Positions 6,518-14,764 of a DNA stretch of 15,471 nt are shown here, in pieces. Location: positions 1-15,471 of the forward strand of contig JAWOHT010000147.1 in the NCBI GenBank assembly GCA_046485045.1, written 5' to 3'. The stretch's first letter is position 1, and every line of letters starts with the position of its first letter. The translations under genes and the position numbers were made by a program. Below the pieces are notes generated by a model. The model made no database searches and was not told the DNA's origin. It worked only from the letters and a program-made list of their open reading frames with translations. The stretch comes from JAFGPL01 sp046485045. Its GTDB lineage: Bacteria; Bacteroidota; Bacteroidia; Bacteroidales; UBA10428.

Positions 6518-6518
6518 T

Positions 6519-8135
6519 ATGAATTCAAAAGTTACTATTGACCCCGTAAGGTGGAAACATGAGGTATTGAAAAAATACCCTTCAAAAATTGCAAAAAAAA
6601 GAGATAAGTCAATTGTAATCCATGAGGGTACTGAAATTAAACCAATACAGGCAAATGTGCGCACAATTCCCGGCATAATTACCCAGAGAGGATGCACCTA
6701 TGCCGGATGTAAAGGTGTGGTACTTGGCCCCACCCGTGATATCGTGAATATAACACATGGACCTATCGGTTGCGGTTATTATTCCTGGCTTACCCGGAGA
6801 AACCAGACCAAACCGGCAACAGAAAATGACCCAAACTTTATGACGTATTGTTTTTCAACAGACATGCAGGATTCCAATATTGTATTTGGCGGAGAAACCA
6901 AATTAAAACAATCAATACGTGAAGCTTACGAGATTTTCAAACCTGAGAATATTGCCATTTTTTCAACCTGTCCGGTAGGATTAATAGGTGATGATGTGCA
7001 TGCCGTTGCCCGCGAAATGAAAGAAGAACTGGGAATTAATGTTTTCGCTTTCAGTTGTGAAGGGTATAAAGGTGTAAGCCAGAGTGCAGGGCACCATATC
7101 GCCAACAACGGAATTTTTAAACATGTAATCGGGCTTGATGATACCAATAAAGGTGGTAAATACCGCGTAAACCTGCTCGGAGAATATAATATAGGAGGAG
7201 ATGCATTTGAAATAGAACGCATTTTCGAAAAAGCAGGGTTAACACTTGTGTCAACTTTCAGCGGCAACTCTACCGTTAAAGATTTTGAGAATGCCCATAC
7301 TGCAGATCTGAACATGGTGATGTGCCACCGCTCTATAAACTATGTGGCTGAAATGATGGAGAAAAAATTCGGGATACCATGGATTAAGGTAAACTTTATC
7401 GGGGCCCAGGCTACTGCAAAATCATTAATAAAAATAGCAGAATATTTCGATGACTCAGCACTTCTTGAACAGGTAAATGCTATTATCAATGAAGAAATGA
7501 AGGCAGTAGAGTTGGCACAGGAAGAATTCAGGGCCAGGACCGAAGGCAAAGTAGCCATGTTATTTGTGGGAGGTTCGAGGGCCCATCATTACCAGGAGCT
7601 CTTTAACGAACTAGGAATGAAAACCCTGTCTGCAGGTTATGAGTTCGGCCACCGCGATGATTACGAAGGAAGACGGGTAATACCTTCTATTCAGATAGAT
7701 GCCGACAGCAGAAATATTGAAGAGCTGCATGTTGCACCAGACGAAGATAGGTTCAATCCCAGAAAAACTTCTGAAGAATTAGAATCAATCAGGAAGCTCG
7801 GAGTTAAGGTAAGTGATTATGAAGGAATGATGGCCGATATGGAGAGCGGCACCCTTGTTATTGACGACATAAGCCATTACGAAATGGAGAAGCTCATTGA
7901 AATATACAAACCCGATATTTTTTGCGCCGGCATTAAAGAAAAATATGCTGTCCAGAAAATGGGCATTCCTCTCAAACAGCTTCACAGCTATGATTATGGC
8001 GGGCCATATGCCGGATTTACCGGAGCTATAAATTTTTATAAAGATATAGATATGATGGTGAACACAAATATATGGAAGTTAATAAAGTCACCGTGGGAGC
8101 TCGACCCGGTAGTGGAAGCCGAATATGCATACTAA
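6519..8135 (+). CDS. nifD: NifD, nitrogenase MoFe protein alpha subunit
   Basis: This 538-residue subunit carries the FeMo-cofactor active site and shares the P-cluster with NifK. Counting from ATG 6519, P-cluster ligands are Cys59 (QRGCTYAGC), Cys85 (GPIGCGYYSW) and Cys151 (STCPVGLIGDD). FeMo-co ligands are Cys269 (MVMCHRSINY) and His489 (HSYDYGGPYAGF). SQSAGHHIAN (187-196) keeps the Gln191/His195 pair of the Azotobacter enzyme. A highly charged segment of about 45-50 residues near 395-442 (NIEELHVAPDEDRF onward) matches the insert known in Clostridium pasteurianum NifD and other cluster III enzymes. Val/Fe-only nitrogenase is unlikely because no vnfG/anfG lies between nifD and nifK and nifE/N are present. 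The start is fixed by a strong SD; a GTG six bases upstream is less likely. Confidence 0.97.
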   Translation: MNSKVTIDPVRWKHEVLKKYPSKIAKKRDKSIVIHEGTEIKPIQANVRTIPGIITQRGCTYAGCKGVVLGPTRDIVNITHGPIGCGYYSWLTRRNQTKPATENDPNFMTYCFSTDMQDSNIVFGGETKLKQSIREAYEIFKPENIAIFSTCPVGLIGDDVHAVAREMKEELGINVFAFSCEGYKGVSQSAGHHIANNGIFKHVIGLDDTNKGGKYRVNLLGEYNIGGDAFEIERIFEKAGLTLVSTFSGNSTVKDFENAHTADLNMVMCHRSINYVAEMMEKKFGIPWIKVNFIGAQATAKSLIKIAEYFDDSALLEQVNAIINEEMKAVELAQEEFRARTEGKVAMLFVGGSRAHHYQELFNELGMKTLSAGYEFGHRDDYEGRRVIPSIQIDADSRNIEELHVAPDEDRFNPRKTSEELESIRKLGVKVSDYEGMMADMESGTLVIDDISHYEMEKLIEIYKPDIFCAGIKEKYAVQKMGIPLKQLHSYDYGGPYAGFTGAINFYKDIDMMVNTNIWKLIKSPWELDPVVEAEYAY

Positions 8136-8156
8136 TTTATTTTAAAATTTGAAAAA

Positions 8157-9539
8157 ATGTTACTACGACACACAACAGATAAAATAGCAGAAAGACAGGC
8201 TTTAACCGTGAACCCTGCAAAGACCTGTCAACCGGTGGGGGCAATGTATGCGGCGCTGGGAATACACGGATGCCTGCCGCACAGTCATGGTTCGCAAGGT
8301 TGCTGTGCCTATCACAGAAGCTCTTTAACAAGGCATTACAAAGAGCCTGTTATGGCAGCCTCAAGTTCGTTTACAGAGGGTTCATCGGTATTTGGCGGAC
8401 AGTCAAACCTTCTTCAGGCTATAAACACTATTTTCACAGTGTACAATCCCGATATTATTGCTGTTCATACCACCTGTCTCTCAGAAACCATTGGCGATGA
8501 TGTGAAGCAGATTGTGAGCAAAGCCAAAGAAGAGGGCCTGATACCAGATGGAAAATTTGTGATTTACTGCAGCACCCCGAGCTATGTCGGCTCACATATT
8601 ACAGGTTATTCAAATATGGTATCGGCAATGGTCACTCATTTCTCAACCCGTACTACTGTCCGAACCAATCAGATAAACATCATTTGCGGATGGTCAGAAC
8701 CTTCAGATATGCGTGAAATTAAAAGAATGGCTTCACTTATGGGGGTAAATATCATTCTGTTTCCCGACACATCAGATGTGCTTGATGCACCCATGACAGG
8801 CAGGCATGAGTTTTATCCGTCAGGCGGCATTACCATCCCAAAACTAATGAGTACCGGCGACAGCAAACACACCATAGGGTTAGGCCCTTTGTGTACCGAA
8901 GACGCCTGTATAAAACTTGATAACAAATGCAAAGTGAAATTTGATCTGCTTCAGATGCCCATCGGGATAGAAGCTACCGACAGGTTCCTGACCGCGCTAA
9001 GCCGCGCCGCCGGGGTGAAAATCCCCGAGTCGGTTAACGCTGAGAGGGGCAGACTGGTTGATGTAATTTCGGATATGCACAAATACCTGTACCGGAAAAG
9101 GGTGGCCGTTTACGGAGACCCCGACACATTGGTGCCACTGGTTGAATTTTTGACAGCCATGGATATGAGACCTGTATATATCATTAGCGGAACACCGGGA
9201 AAACGGTTTGAATCGGATATTAAAAACATTGTGGATGAAAAAATCCCCGAAGCAAAAGTAAAGAACGGTGAAAGGGCCGACATGTTTTTGATGCATCAAT
9301 GGATTAAGCAGGAACCTGTAGATCTGATAATCGGCAACACCTATGGCAAGTATATTGCGCGTGATGAAAACATACCCTTTGTAAGAATGGGATTTCCAAT
9401 ATACGACAGGATCGGGCACAGTTATTTTCCGGTTGTTGGCTATATGGGAGGGCTCAGGTTGGTTGAGCAAATCTTAAATGCAATACTCGATAAATATGAT
9501 GCAGAAGTTCCCGAAGAAAAATTCGAACTCGTAATGTAA
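8157..9539 (+). CDS. nifK: NifK, nitrogenase MoFe protein beta subunit
   Basis: This 460-residue subunit completes the alpha2-beta2 MoFe protein and supplies three P-cluster cysteines: Cys24 (KTCQPVGAMYAAL), Cys49 (HGSQGCCAYHRS) and Cys107 (HTTCLSETIGDD). Ser142 in TPSYVGSH corresponds to the redox-active Ser188 of Azotobacter. It lacks the roughly 50-residue N-terminal extension of the proteobacterial protein (about 520 residues), as in C. pasteurianum, where the NifD insert is thought to occupy related space. HGSQGCC has an extra adjacent cysteine (Cys50). It starts 21 bases after nifD without an SD motif, and the C-terminal PVVGYMGGLRLVEQILNAIL matches the family. Confidence 0.97.
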   Translation: MLLRHTTDKIAERQALTVNPAKTCQPVGAMYAALGIHGCLPHSHGSQGCCAYHRSSLTRHYKEPVMAASSSFTEGSSVFGGQSNLLQAINTIFTVYNPDIIAVHTTCLSETIGDDVKQIVSKAKEEGLIPDGKFVIYCSTPSYVGSHITGYSNMVSAMVTHFSTRTTVRTNQINIICGWSEPSDMREIKRMASLMGVNIILFPDTSDVLDAPMTGRHEFYPSGGITIPKLMSTGDSKHTIGLGPLCTEDACIKLDNKCKVKFDLLQMPIGIEATDRFLTALSRAAGVKIPESVNAERGRLVDVISDMHKYLYRKRVAVYGDPDTLVPLVEFLTAMDMRPVYIISGTPGKRFESDIKNIVDEKIPEAKVKNGERADMFLMHQWIKQEPVDLIIGNTYGKYIARDENIPFVRMGFPIYDRIGHSYFPVVGYMGGLRLVEQILNAILDKYDAEVPEEKFELVM

Positions 9540-9550
9540 ACAAACAATTG

Positions 9551-10885
9551 ATGGCTATGTATCCGATTTTATCAGAACGCGAAAAACAGGTTAAACTGAA
9601 GTCAGGAAAAGGTTTTGAAATTGAATGTTCAAAACCCAGCCTGGCTGGTTCGGTAAGCCAAAGAGCTTGCGTATTCTGCGGCTCAAGGGTTGTTTTATAC
9701 CCGGTTACCGATGCCCTGCACCTGATACATGGCCCGATTGGGTGTGCGGCTTATACCTGGGATATCCGGGGAGCGCTATCCTCAGAAGGAGAACTTCACA
9801 GGATGAGTTTCAGTACCGACTTGCGCGAAAAGCATATCATATTCGGCGGTGAAAATCAATTGTATCATTCGCTCAGAAATTTAATTGATTACTATAAACC
9901 CAAAGCAGCCTTTGTTTACGCAACCTGCATCGTAGGTGTGATAGGAGATGATATGCAAGCTGTATGTAATAAAGTCGGTAATGAAAAAGGCATCCCGGTA
10001 ATACCTGTTCAATCTGAAGGGTTCCAGGGTTCAAAGAAAGACGGATACCGGATTGCATGTGAAGCCCTGGCCAAACTCGTAGGAACAAAAACAGATAAAA
10101 TCACAGGCGATTATTCAATCAATATTCTTGGCGACTTTAACCTTGCTGGTGAATTGTGGCTGCTGAAAGACTATTATCATGAAATGGGCATTGAAATAGT
10201 CGCTACAATTACCGGCGATGGCAGGGTAAATGACATTTGCAACGCCCATAAGGCAAAGTTAAATGTTGTTCAGTGCTCAGGCTCGATGATGCATCTGGCA
10301 AAATACATGAAAGAGAAATACCAGATACCTTTTATGAAAGTATCGTATTTCGGTATTGAAGATATGTCGGATGCACTTTATGAGGTGGCTCAGTTTTTTA
10401 ATAAACCCGGCCTCATAGAAAGCGCCAGAAATCTGGTAGGCAGGGAATTAAAGGATTTGTTGCCAATACTGCAAACATACAAAGCCAAACTCGAAGGCAA
10501 AAAGGCAGCCATTTTTGTTGGCGGGGCATTTAAAGCAATATCGCTGGTGAAAGCCCTGCGCTTAATTGGTATTAAAACCGTAATAGCCGGATCTCAAACC
10601 GGTAATAAAGACGACTACGAAATGCTGGCCAGGCTCTGTGACGATGAAACCATTATTATTGATGATACAAATCCGAGCGAATTATCTGAGCTGATACAGT
10701 TAAAAAGAACCGACCTTTTAATAGGCGGCGTGAAAGAACGTCCCATAGCTCACAAACTTGGTATTGGTTTTTGCGATCATAACCATGAACGAAAAGAGGC
10801 GCTTGCCGGATACACCGGTATGATAAATTTCGCAAGTGAGGTATATGCCTCAGTGATGTCCCCGGTCTGGAAATTTGTGCATTAG
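9551..10885 (+). CDS. nifE: NifE, FeMo-cofactor scaffold alpha-like subunit
   Basis: This 444-residue protein is a NifD homologue that, with NifN, forms the scaffold where NifB-co is converted to FeMo-co. Cluster-binding cysteines are Cys40 and/or Cys43 (RACVFCGSRV), Cys65 (GPIGCAAYTW) and Cys126 (YATCIVGVIGDD). Cys242 (VVQCSGSMMHLA) is in the position of the NifD cofactor cysteine. Where NifD has the cofactor His in HSYDYGG, this protein reads FCDHNHERKEALAGYTG, which is characteristic of NifE. The ATG at 9551 is preferred over a TTG one codon upstream; a further ATG at 9557 is possible. It follows nifK by 11 bases. No SD is seen. Confidence 0.95.
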   Translation: MAMYPILSEREKQVKLKSGKGFEIECSKPSLAGSVSQRACVFCGSRVVLYPVTDALHLIHGPIGCAAYTWDIRGALSSEGELHRMSFSTDLREKHIIFGGENQLYHSLRNLIDYYKPKAAFVYATCIVGVIGDDMQAVCNKVGNEKGIPVIPVQSEGFQGSKKDGYRIACEALAKLVGTKTDKITGDYSINILGDFNLAGELWLLKDYYHEMGIEIVATITGDGRVNDICNAHKAKLNVVQCSGSMMHLAKYMKEKYQIPFMKVSYFGIEDMSDALYEVAQFFNKPGLIESARNLVGRELKDLLPILQTYKAKLEGKKAAIFVGGAFKAISLVKALRLIGIKTVIAGSQTGNKDDYEMLARLCDDETIIIDDTNPSELSELIQLKRTDLLIGGVKERPIAHKLGIGFCDHNHERKEALAGYTGMINFASEVYASVMSPVWKFVH

Positions 10886-10905
10886 AAATTAACCATTTCA
10901 GAGAT

Positions 10906-12327
10906 ATGAAAAACGAAGCAATATTCAATAACCACCCTGAAAACAAACCGGAAGCACTGCATTACGGGGCTGCCATGGAAAATGCATGTAAATTATGTAG
11001 TCCTCTTGGCGCCTGTATGGTTTTCAAAGGAATTGAGAATTGTGTGCCATTGATTCACGGCGGACAGGGATGCGCTACATACATACGCCGATATCTTATC
11101 TCTCATTTCAGGGAACCGGTTGATATTGCCTCTTCAAACTTCAGTGAAGAATCAACAATTTTCGGAGGAAGCAAAATATTTAACCTAAGCATAGACAATA
11201 TTCAAAAAGTATATCATCCGGAAATAATCGGAATTTGTTCAACATGCCTGAGCGAGACCATTGGTGAGAATATACCAATGCTTATAAATAACTATAGACG
11301 CATTTCACAATCACAAAATACAATTTTGGTAAGTGCATCTACCCCCAGTTATGCCGGCACACATGCAGAAGGTTTTCACGAAGCAGTTTTTGCTGTGGTG
11401 AAAGCACTTGCTGACAATAACGCTGAGTTTCATGGTATAAACCTGTTTCCGGGAATGTTATCTCCGGCAGACCTCAGACATCTTAAAGAGATTCTATGTG
11501 ATTTTAAACTAAACAGCATAATGCTCCCCGATTACAGCGAAACTTTTGATAACCCTGTCTGGAAAACTTATAAAAGAATTCCCGAAGGGGGCACTCCGGT
11601 CAACAACATCAGGAAAACCGGGTCATCAGGAGCATCAATTGAATTTGGTACCATGCTTAACAAAGGATGGGGCCTGACAAAAACCAACAAAAGTGTTGTG
11701 CAGTCTGCCGGGGAATATCTTGAAAAATATTTTCATGTTCCCAATGTACAAATACCAATTCCAATCGGAATTTCATTAACTGATGCTTTTTTTAATCAAT
11801 TGAAGCAAATATCATCCGGGGAAATTCCCGGGAAATATTCAAAATCAAGAGGAAGATTAATCGATTCTTATATTGACGCTCACAAAATTGTATTCGAAAA
11901 ACGTGCCATAGTTTATGGTGAAGAAGACCTTGTAGTTTCTATGGTTGCATTTCTAAGTGAGGTTGGCATTAGAACCGTTCTTGCTTCCTCAGGCGCTGAT
12001 GGATATAACTTAAAAACTGAAATTGAGAAAGTTACCGATAACACCTCCGGTTTAACCATTTCAGGGAATACCGGCTTTGAGCACATAAGAAAAGCGGCCG
12101 GTGAACTTAAGCCCGATATTATTATCGGAAACAGCCGGGGTTATTATATAAGCCGTGAACTGGATATCCCGTTTGTACGCATCGGATTCCCGATACACGA
12201 CAGAATCGGCTCACAACGGATTATGCATATAGGATACCAGGGGACACAACAATTGTTCGATCGCATTGCAAATGCATTACTTGAGCATAAACAAGACAAA
12301 TCGCCTGTAGGATATAAATACATGTAA
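10906..12327 (+). CDS. nifN: NifN, FeMo-cofactor scaffold beta-like subunit
   Basis: This 473-residue NifK homologue partners NifE. It begins like the family with ENACKLCSPLGACMVFKGIE (25-44); Cys28 or Cys31, Cys56 (HGGQGCATYIRR) and Cys114 (STCLSETIGEN) correspond to NifK cluster positions. SASTPSYAGTH follows the same pattern as NifK TPSYVGSH. It is distinguished from NifK by its own N-terminal motif, by position after nifE, and by divergence from the complete nifK upstream. It is a separate gene, not fused to nifB as in some clostridia. It follows nifE by 20 bases and precedes nifB by 20 bases. Confidence 0.94.
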   Translation: MKNEAIFNNHPENKPEALHYGAAMENACKLCSPLGACMVFKGIENCVPLIHGGQGCATYIRRYLISHFREPVDIASSNFSEESTIFGGSKIFNLSIDNIQKVYHPEIIGICSTCLSETIGENIPMLINNYRRISQSQNTILVSASTPSYAGTHAEGFHEAVFAVVKALADNNAEFHGINLFPGMLSPADLRHLKEILCDFKLNSIMLPDYSETFDNPVWKTYKRIPEGGTPVNNIRKTGSSGASIEFGTMLNKGWGLTKTNKSVVQSAGEYLEKYFHVPNVQIPIPIGISLTDAFFNQLKQISSGEIPGKYSKSRGRLIDSYIDAHKIVFEKRAIVYGEEDLVVSMVAFLSEVGIRTVLASSGADGYNLKTEIEKVTDNTSGLTISGNTGFEHIRKAAGELKPDIIIGNSRGYYISRELDIPFVRIGFPIHDRIGSQRIMHIGYQGTQQLFDRIANALLEHKQDKSPVGYKYM

Positions 12328-12347
12328 AACAGTAAAATCCTGAAATT

Positions 12348-13607
12348 ATGTTTGAACTTACAAAACATCCGTGCTTTAATGAAAATGCCAGACATACCTA
12401 TAGCAGAATCCATTTGCCTGTTGCCCCGTCATGTAACATTCAATGCAACTACTGCAACAGAAAATATGATTGCGTAAATGAAAGCAGGCCGGGGGTTACA
12501 AGTGCAGTCCTTAAACCTTTCCAGGCGCTTGAATATATTAAACAGGTTAATGACAAACTTACAAACCTCTCAGTTATAGGTATTGCAGGGCCCGGAGATG
12601 CATTTGCCAATCCCGACGAGACACTTGAAACATTAAGCCTTGTGAGAAAAGAATTTCCTGATATGCTGCTTTGTGTTTCTACTAACGGACTAAACATAGC
12701 CCCTTATATAAATGACCTGGTAAAGTTAAAGGTGTCTCATATCACCCTTACAATTAATAGTTTTGATCTTGACGAACTGCAAAAAATATACGCCTGGGTA
12801 AGATTCCGGAAGCGGGTATACAGAGGAATTGAAGGCGCCTATATAATGATTGAAGAACAAACCAAATCACTTACCCTGCTCAAAAAGGCTGATATCCTTG
12901 TAAAAGTAAATACCATTTTTATACCCGGGATCAATGGACACTCTATAGTTGAAACAGCCAAAAAGCTTGGTGTACTTGGTGCCGATACCATGAATTGTAT
13001 GCCGCTTATACCGGCGAAAGGTACCCCGTTTGAAAAACTGGCTGAACCGGAACATGAGACAATCAAAAAAATCAGAAAAGATATTTCAGGTTTTATTAAG
13101 CCCATGAACCATTGTGCACGATGCCGGGCAGATGCAGCAGGGCTCCTGGGCCAGGACAAAGAAGAAACAAAATGTATATTGCAAAAACTGTCGTCTATGA
13201 AAAGAATAACCGACATTAAAAAAGATAAAGTTGCTGTAGCTACTCACGAAAACCTTTTAGTAAACAGGCACCTGGGAGAAGCTGAAAACCTTTCTGTTTT
13301 CGGATACGAAGACGGAAGCTTTATATACCTTGAAAGCAGGAAAACTCCTGCATCAGGCGGGGGCGACCAGAGATGGTTTGATCTTGCCGGTATTCTCTCA
13401 GACTGCCATACAATATTGGTTAGCGGCGCAGGACCAAAACCTGCAAAGATACTGGAGAAGCATGGTATAAATATTATCCAGATGACAGGATTAATCCAAA
13501 GCGGCCTCGAAGCTGCCTTTGAAGGTAAGCCGCTAAAGGCGGTAAGCAAATCTGAAATATCCAGATGTGGAATATCCTGCACAGGAAATGCCAATGGATG
13601 TAGTTAG
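12348..13607 (+). CDS. nifB: NifB, radical SAM FeMo-cofactor biosynthesis protein with C-terminal NifX-like domain
   Basis: This 419-residue enzyme fuses two [4Fe-4S] units and inserts carbide from S-adenosylmethionine to make NifB-co. The radical SAM motif is APSCNIQCNYCNRKYDC, with Cys29, Cys33 and Cys36 (C-X3-C-X2-C). HPCFNE (7-12) with Cys9, and NHCARCRADAAG (255-266) with Cys256 and Cys259, supply ligands for the additional clusters. GIAGPGDAFANP (78-89) is the conserved SAM-site region. From about residue 293 to 400 a NifX/NafY-like domain follows (KVAVATHENLLVNRHLG), which may hold or hand over the cofactor; no separate nifX is present. The C-terminal tail CGISCTGNANGC has three cysteines (407, 411, 418). 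Confidence 0.96.
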   Translation: MFELTKHPCFNENARHTYSRIHLPVAPSCNIQCNYCNRKYDCVNESRPGVTSAVLKPFQALEYIKQVNDKLTNLSVIGIAGPGDAFANPDETLETLSLVRKEFPDMLLCVSTNGLNIAPYINDLVKLKVSHITLTINSFDLDELQKIYAWVRFRKRVYRGIEGAYIMIEEQTKSLTLLKKADILVKVNTIFIPGINGHSIVETAKKLGVLGADTMNCMPLIPAKGTPFEKLAEPEHETIKKIRKDISGFIKPMNHCARCRADAAGLLGQDKEETKCILQKLSSMKRITDIKKDKVAVATHENLLVNRHLGEAENLSVFGYEDGSFIYLESRKTPASGGGDQRWFDLAGILSDCHTILVSGAGPKPAKILEKHGINIIQMTGLIQSGLEAAFEGKPLKAVSKSEISRCGISCTGNANGCS

Positions 13608-13646
13608 TGGCTCTAAGAAAATGACTTAGAAACACAAGTCAGGAAT

Positions 13647-13691
13647 ATGCCGCTTCAGGAATTAAAAAATTTTATACGTGAACAGTTATAA
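13647..13691 (+). other. Possible 14-codon peptide or gene relic between nifB and the ferredoxin gene
   Basis: ATG 13647 to TAA 13691 encodes MPLQELKNFIREQL, a plausible amphipathic helix. It is in the same frame as nifB. Upstream in that frame, after the nifB stop and a second stop at 13614-13616, the codons read ENDLETQVRN into this peptide. There is no SD. It could be a leader peptide, the decayed end of a lost gene, or chance in a 102-base gap. A short CTAAG/CTTAG stem (13613-13629) precedes it. Confidence 0.2.
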
Positions 13692-13709
13692 ACTTAAATA
13701 TATTCAAAA

Positions 13710-14018
13710 ATGAAAAAACCAGATTATCACATTTTAGTCTGCAACTCATTCAGGGTTGCCGGCGATGCACAGGGAGCATGTAACCGTAAGGGTGCAGGCA
13801 GTTTACTGCAATACATTACAGAAGGCTCATCTGACAGAGGACTGAATGTAACCGTATCTGCCACAGGGTGTTTAAATGTTTGCGAAAAAGGACCGGTTGT
13901 AGTGGTACATCCGTTGAATTTATGGTATGGCAACGTTAATAACGAAGAGGCAATTGATAAGATTCTTGATTCAATAGAAAACAATACTGTTGTAGCAGAG
14001 CTCTTAATATCCGGGTGA
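13710..14018 (+). CDS. Thioredoxin-like [2Fe-2S] ferredoxin
   Basis: This 102-residue protein has the cysteine spacing C-X12-C-X29-C-X3-C (Cys11, 24, 54, 58), with ILVCNS at the start and ATGCLNVCEKGPVVVVHP around the second pair. This is the thioredoxin-fold [2Fe-2S] ferredoxin family of C. pasteurianum 2Fe ferredoxin and Aquifex Fd1, not the plant type. The clostridial protein is known to bind the MoFe protein specifically. Its place after nifB suggests a role in electron supply or in FeS/cofactor assembly, but the reaction is unproven. The same fold occurs as the NuoE C-terminal domain, but here it stands alone. The stop is one base from the next gene's start, so translational coupling is likely. 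Confidence 0.9.
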   Translation: MKKPDYHILVCNSFRVAGDAQGACNRKGAGSLLQYITEGSSDRGLNVTVSATGCLNVCEKGPVVVVHPLNLWYGNVNNEEAIDKILDSIENNTVVAELLISG

Positions 14019-14019
14019 A

Positions 14020-14754
14020 ATGGAATTAATATTTATCCTTTTAATATTTATAACTGCCTGGCTTTATTCTTCAATCGGGCATGGAGGAGCCAGCGGTTAT
14101 CTTGCCCTGATGGCACTTTTTGGGGTGGGAACCATGTATATGAGAGCCAGTGCATTATTATTAAATTTGTTCGTGGCAGGAATATCTTTCGCAGCCTACT
14201 ATCGGGCTGGTTATTTTCGCTTTAGATTATTGCTTCCTTTTATAATCGGCTCAATGCCCACAGCATATTTAGGGGCAATGATAAAAATCGATCCCCATAT
14301 ATATAAGATAATACTGGGAATTTGCCTGCTCATCGCCATCGGCCGGATATTATACAAGCACTGGAAACCCGAAAACAGCAATTATACCTTAAAAAAACCG
14401 CATTTTCTCACCGCAGTTCTGATTGGTATAATCCTTGGATTTTTAGCAGGTATGATAGGCATTGGCGGAGGGATTATATTAAGCCCGCTTTTAATACTGT
14501 TTAAATGGGCGACAATCAAAGAATCATCGGCTGTTTCATCTGGTTTCATCTGGTTAAACTCCCTCACCGGGCTACTTGGAACTATAAACACGGGGATTAC
14601 AATTCCACCCGAAATACTTCTTTGGATATTAACTGCACTTACAGGAGGATGGATAGGGTCATACATTGGGAGTATAAAATTTTCAAATAAAAAGCTTGGC
14701 TATATTTTATCGGTTGTATTGGTACTGGCCAGCATTAAACTCATGTTTGCTTAA
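14020..14754 (+). CDS. TauE/SafE (TSUP) family membrane protein in the nif operon
   Basis: This 244-residue integral membrane protein has about seven or eight hydrophobic segments and the internal duplication of TSUP transporters: SSIGHGGASGYLALMALFG (17-35) in the first half and GMIGIGGGIILSPLLILF (144-161) in the second. The family exports or imports sulfite, sulfoacetate, organosulfur compounds or related anions; the substrate here is unknown. Its start lies one base after the ferredoxin stop and nifV begins 10 bases after it, so it is embedded in the operon rather than merely adjacent. A role in sulfur or oxyanion movement for cofactor synthesis, or organic-acid export, would be inference only. 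No SD is seen; the ATG directly follows TGA-A. Confidence 0.88.
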   Translation: MELIFILLIFITAWLYSSIGHGGASGYLALMALFGVGTMYMRASALLLNLFVAGISFAAYYRAGYFRFRLLLPFIIGSMPTAYLGAMIKIDPHIYKIILGICLLIAIGRILYKHWKPENSNYTLKKPHFLTAVLIGIILGFLAGMIGIGGGIILSPLLILFKWATIKESSAVSSGFIWLNSLTGLLGTINTGITIPPEILLWILTALTGGWIGSYIGSIKFSNKKLGYILSVVLVLASIKLMFA

Positions 14755-14764
14755 CTAAAGAAAT

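Noticed and set aside
6513..6518. GTG at 6513 as the nifD start
   Set aside because: It lies inside the AAGGAGGTGAT ribosome-binding site, while ATG 6519 has proper spacing.
6519..9539. Vanadium or iron-only nitrogenase (vnfDK/anfDK)
   Set aside because: There is no delta-subunit gene (vnfG/anfG) between the alpha and beta genes, and the NifD/NifK motifs together with nifE, nifN, nifB and nifV fit the molybdenum enzyme.
10906..13607. A NifN-NifB fusion as known in some clostridia
   Set aside because: nifN ends with a stop at 12327, and nifB starts independently at 12348 with the normal HPCFNE N-terminus.
13710..14018. NuoE or hydrogenase subunit fragment instead of a free ferredoxin
   Set aside because: The gene has its own start and stop, a full thioredoxin-like ferredoxin length and no neighbouring nuo or hyd genes.
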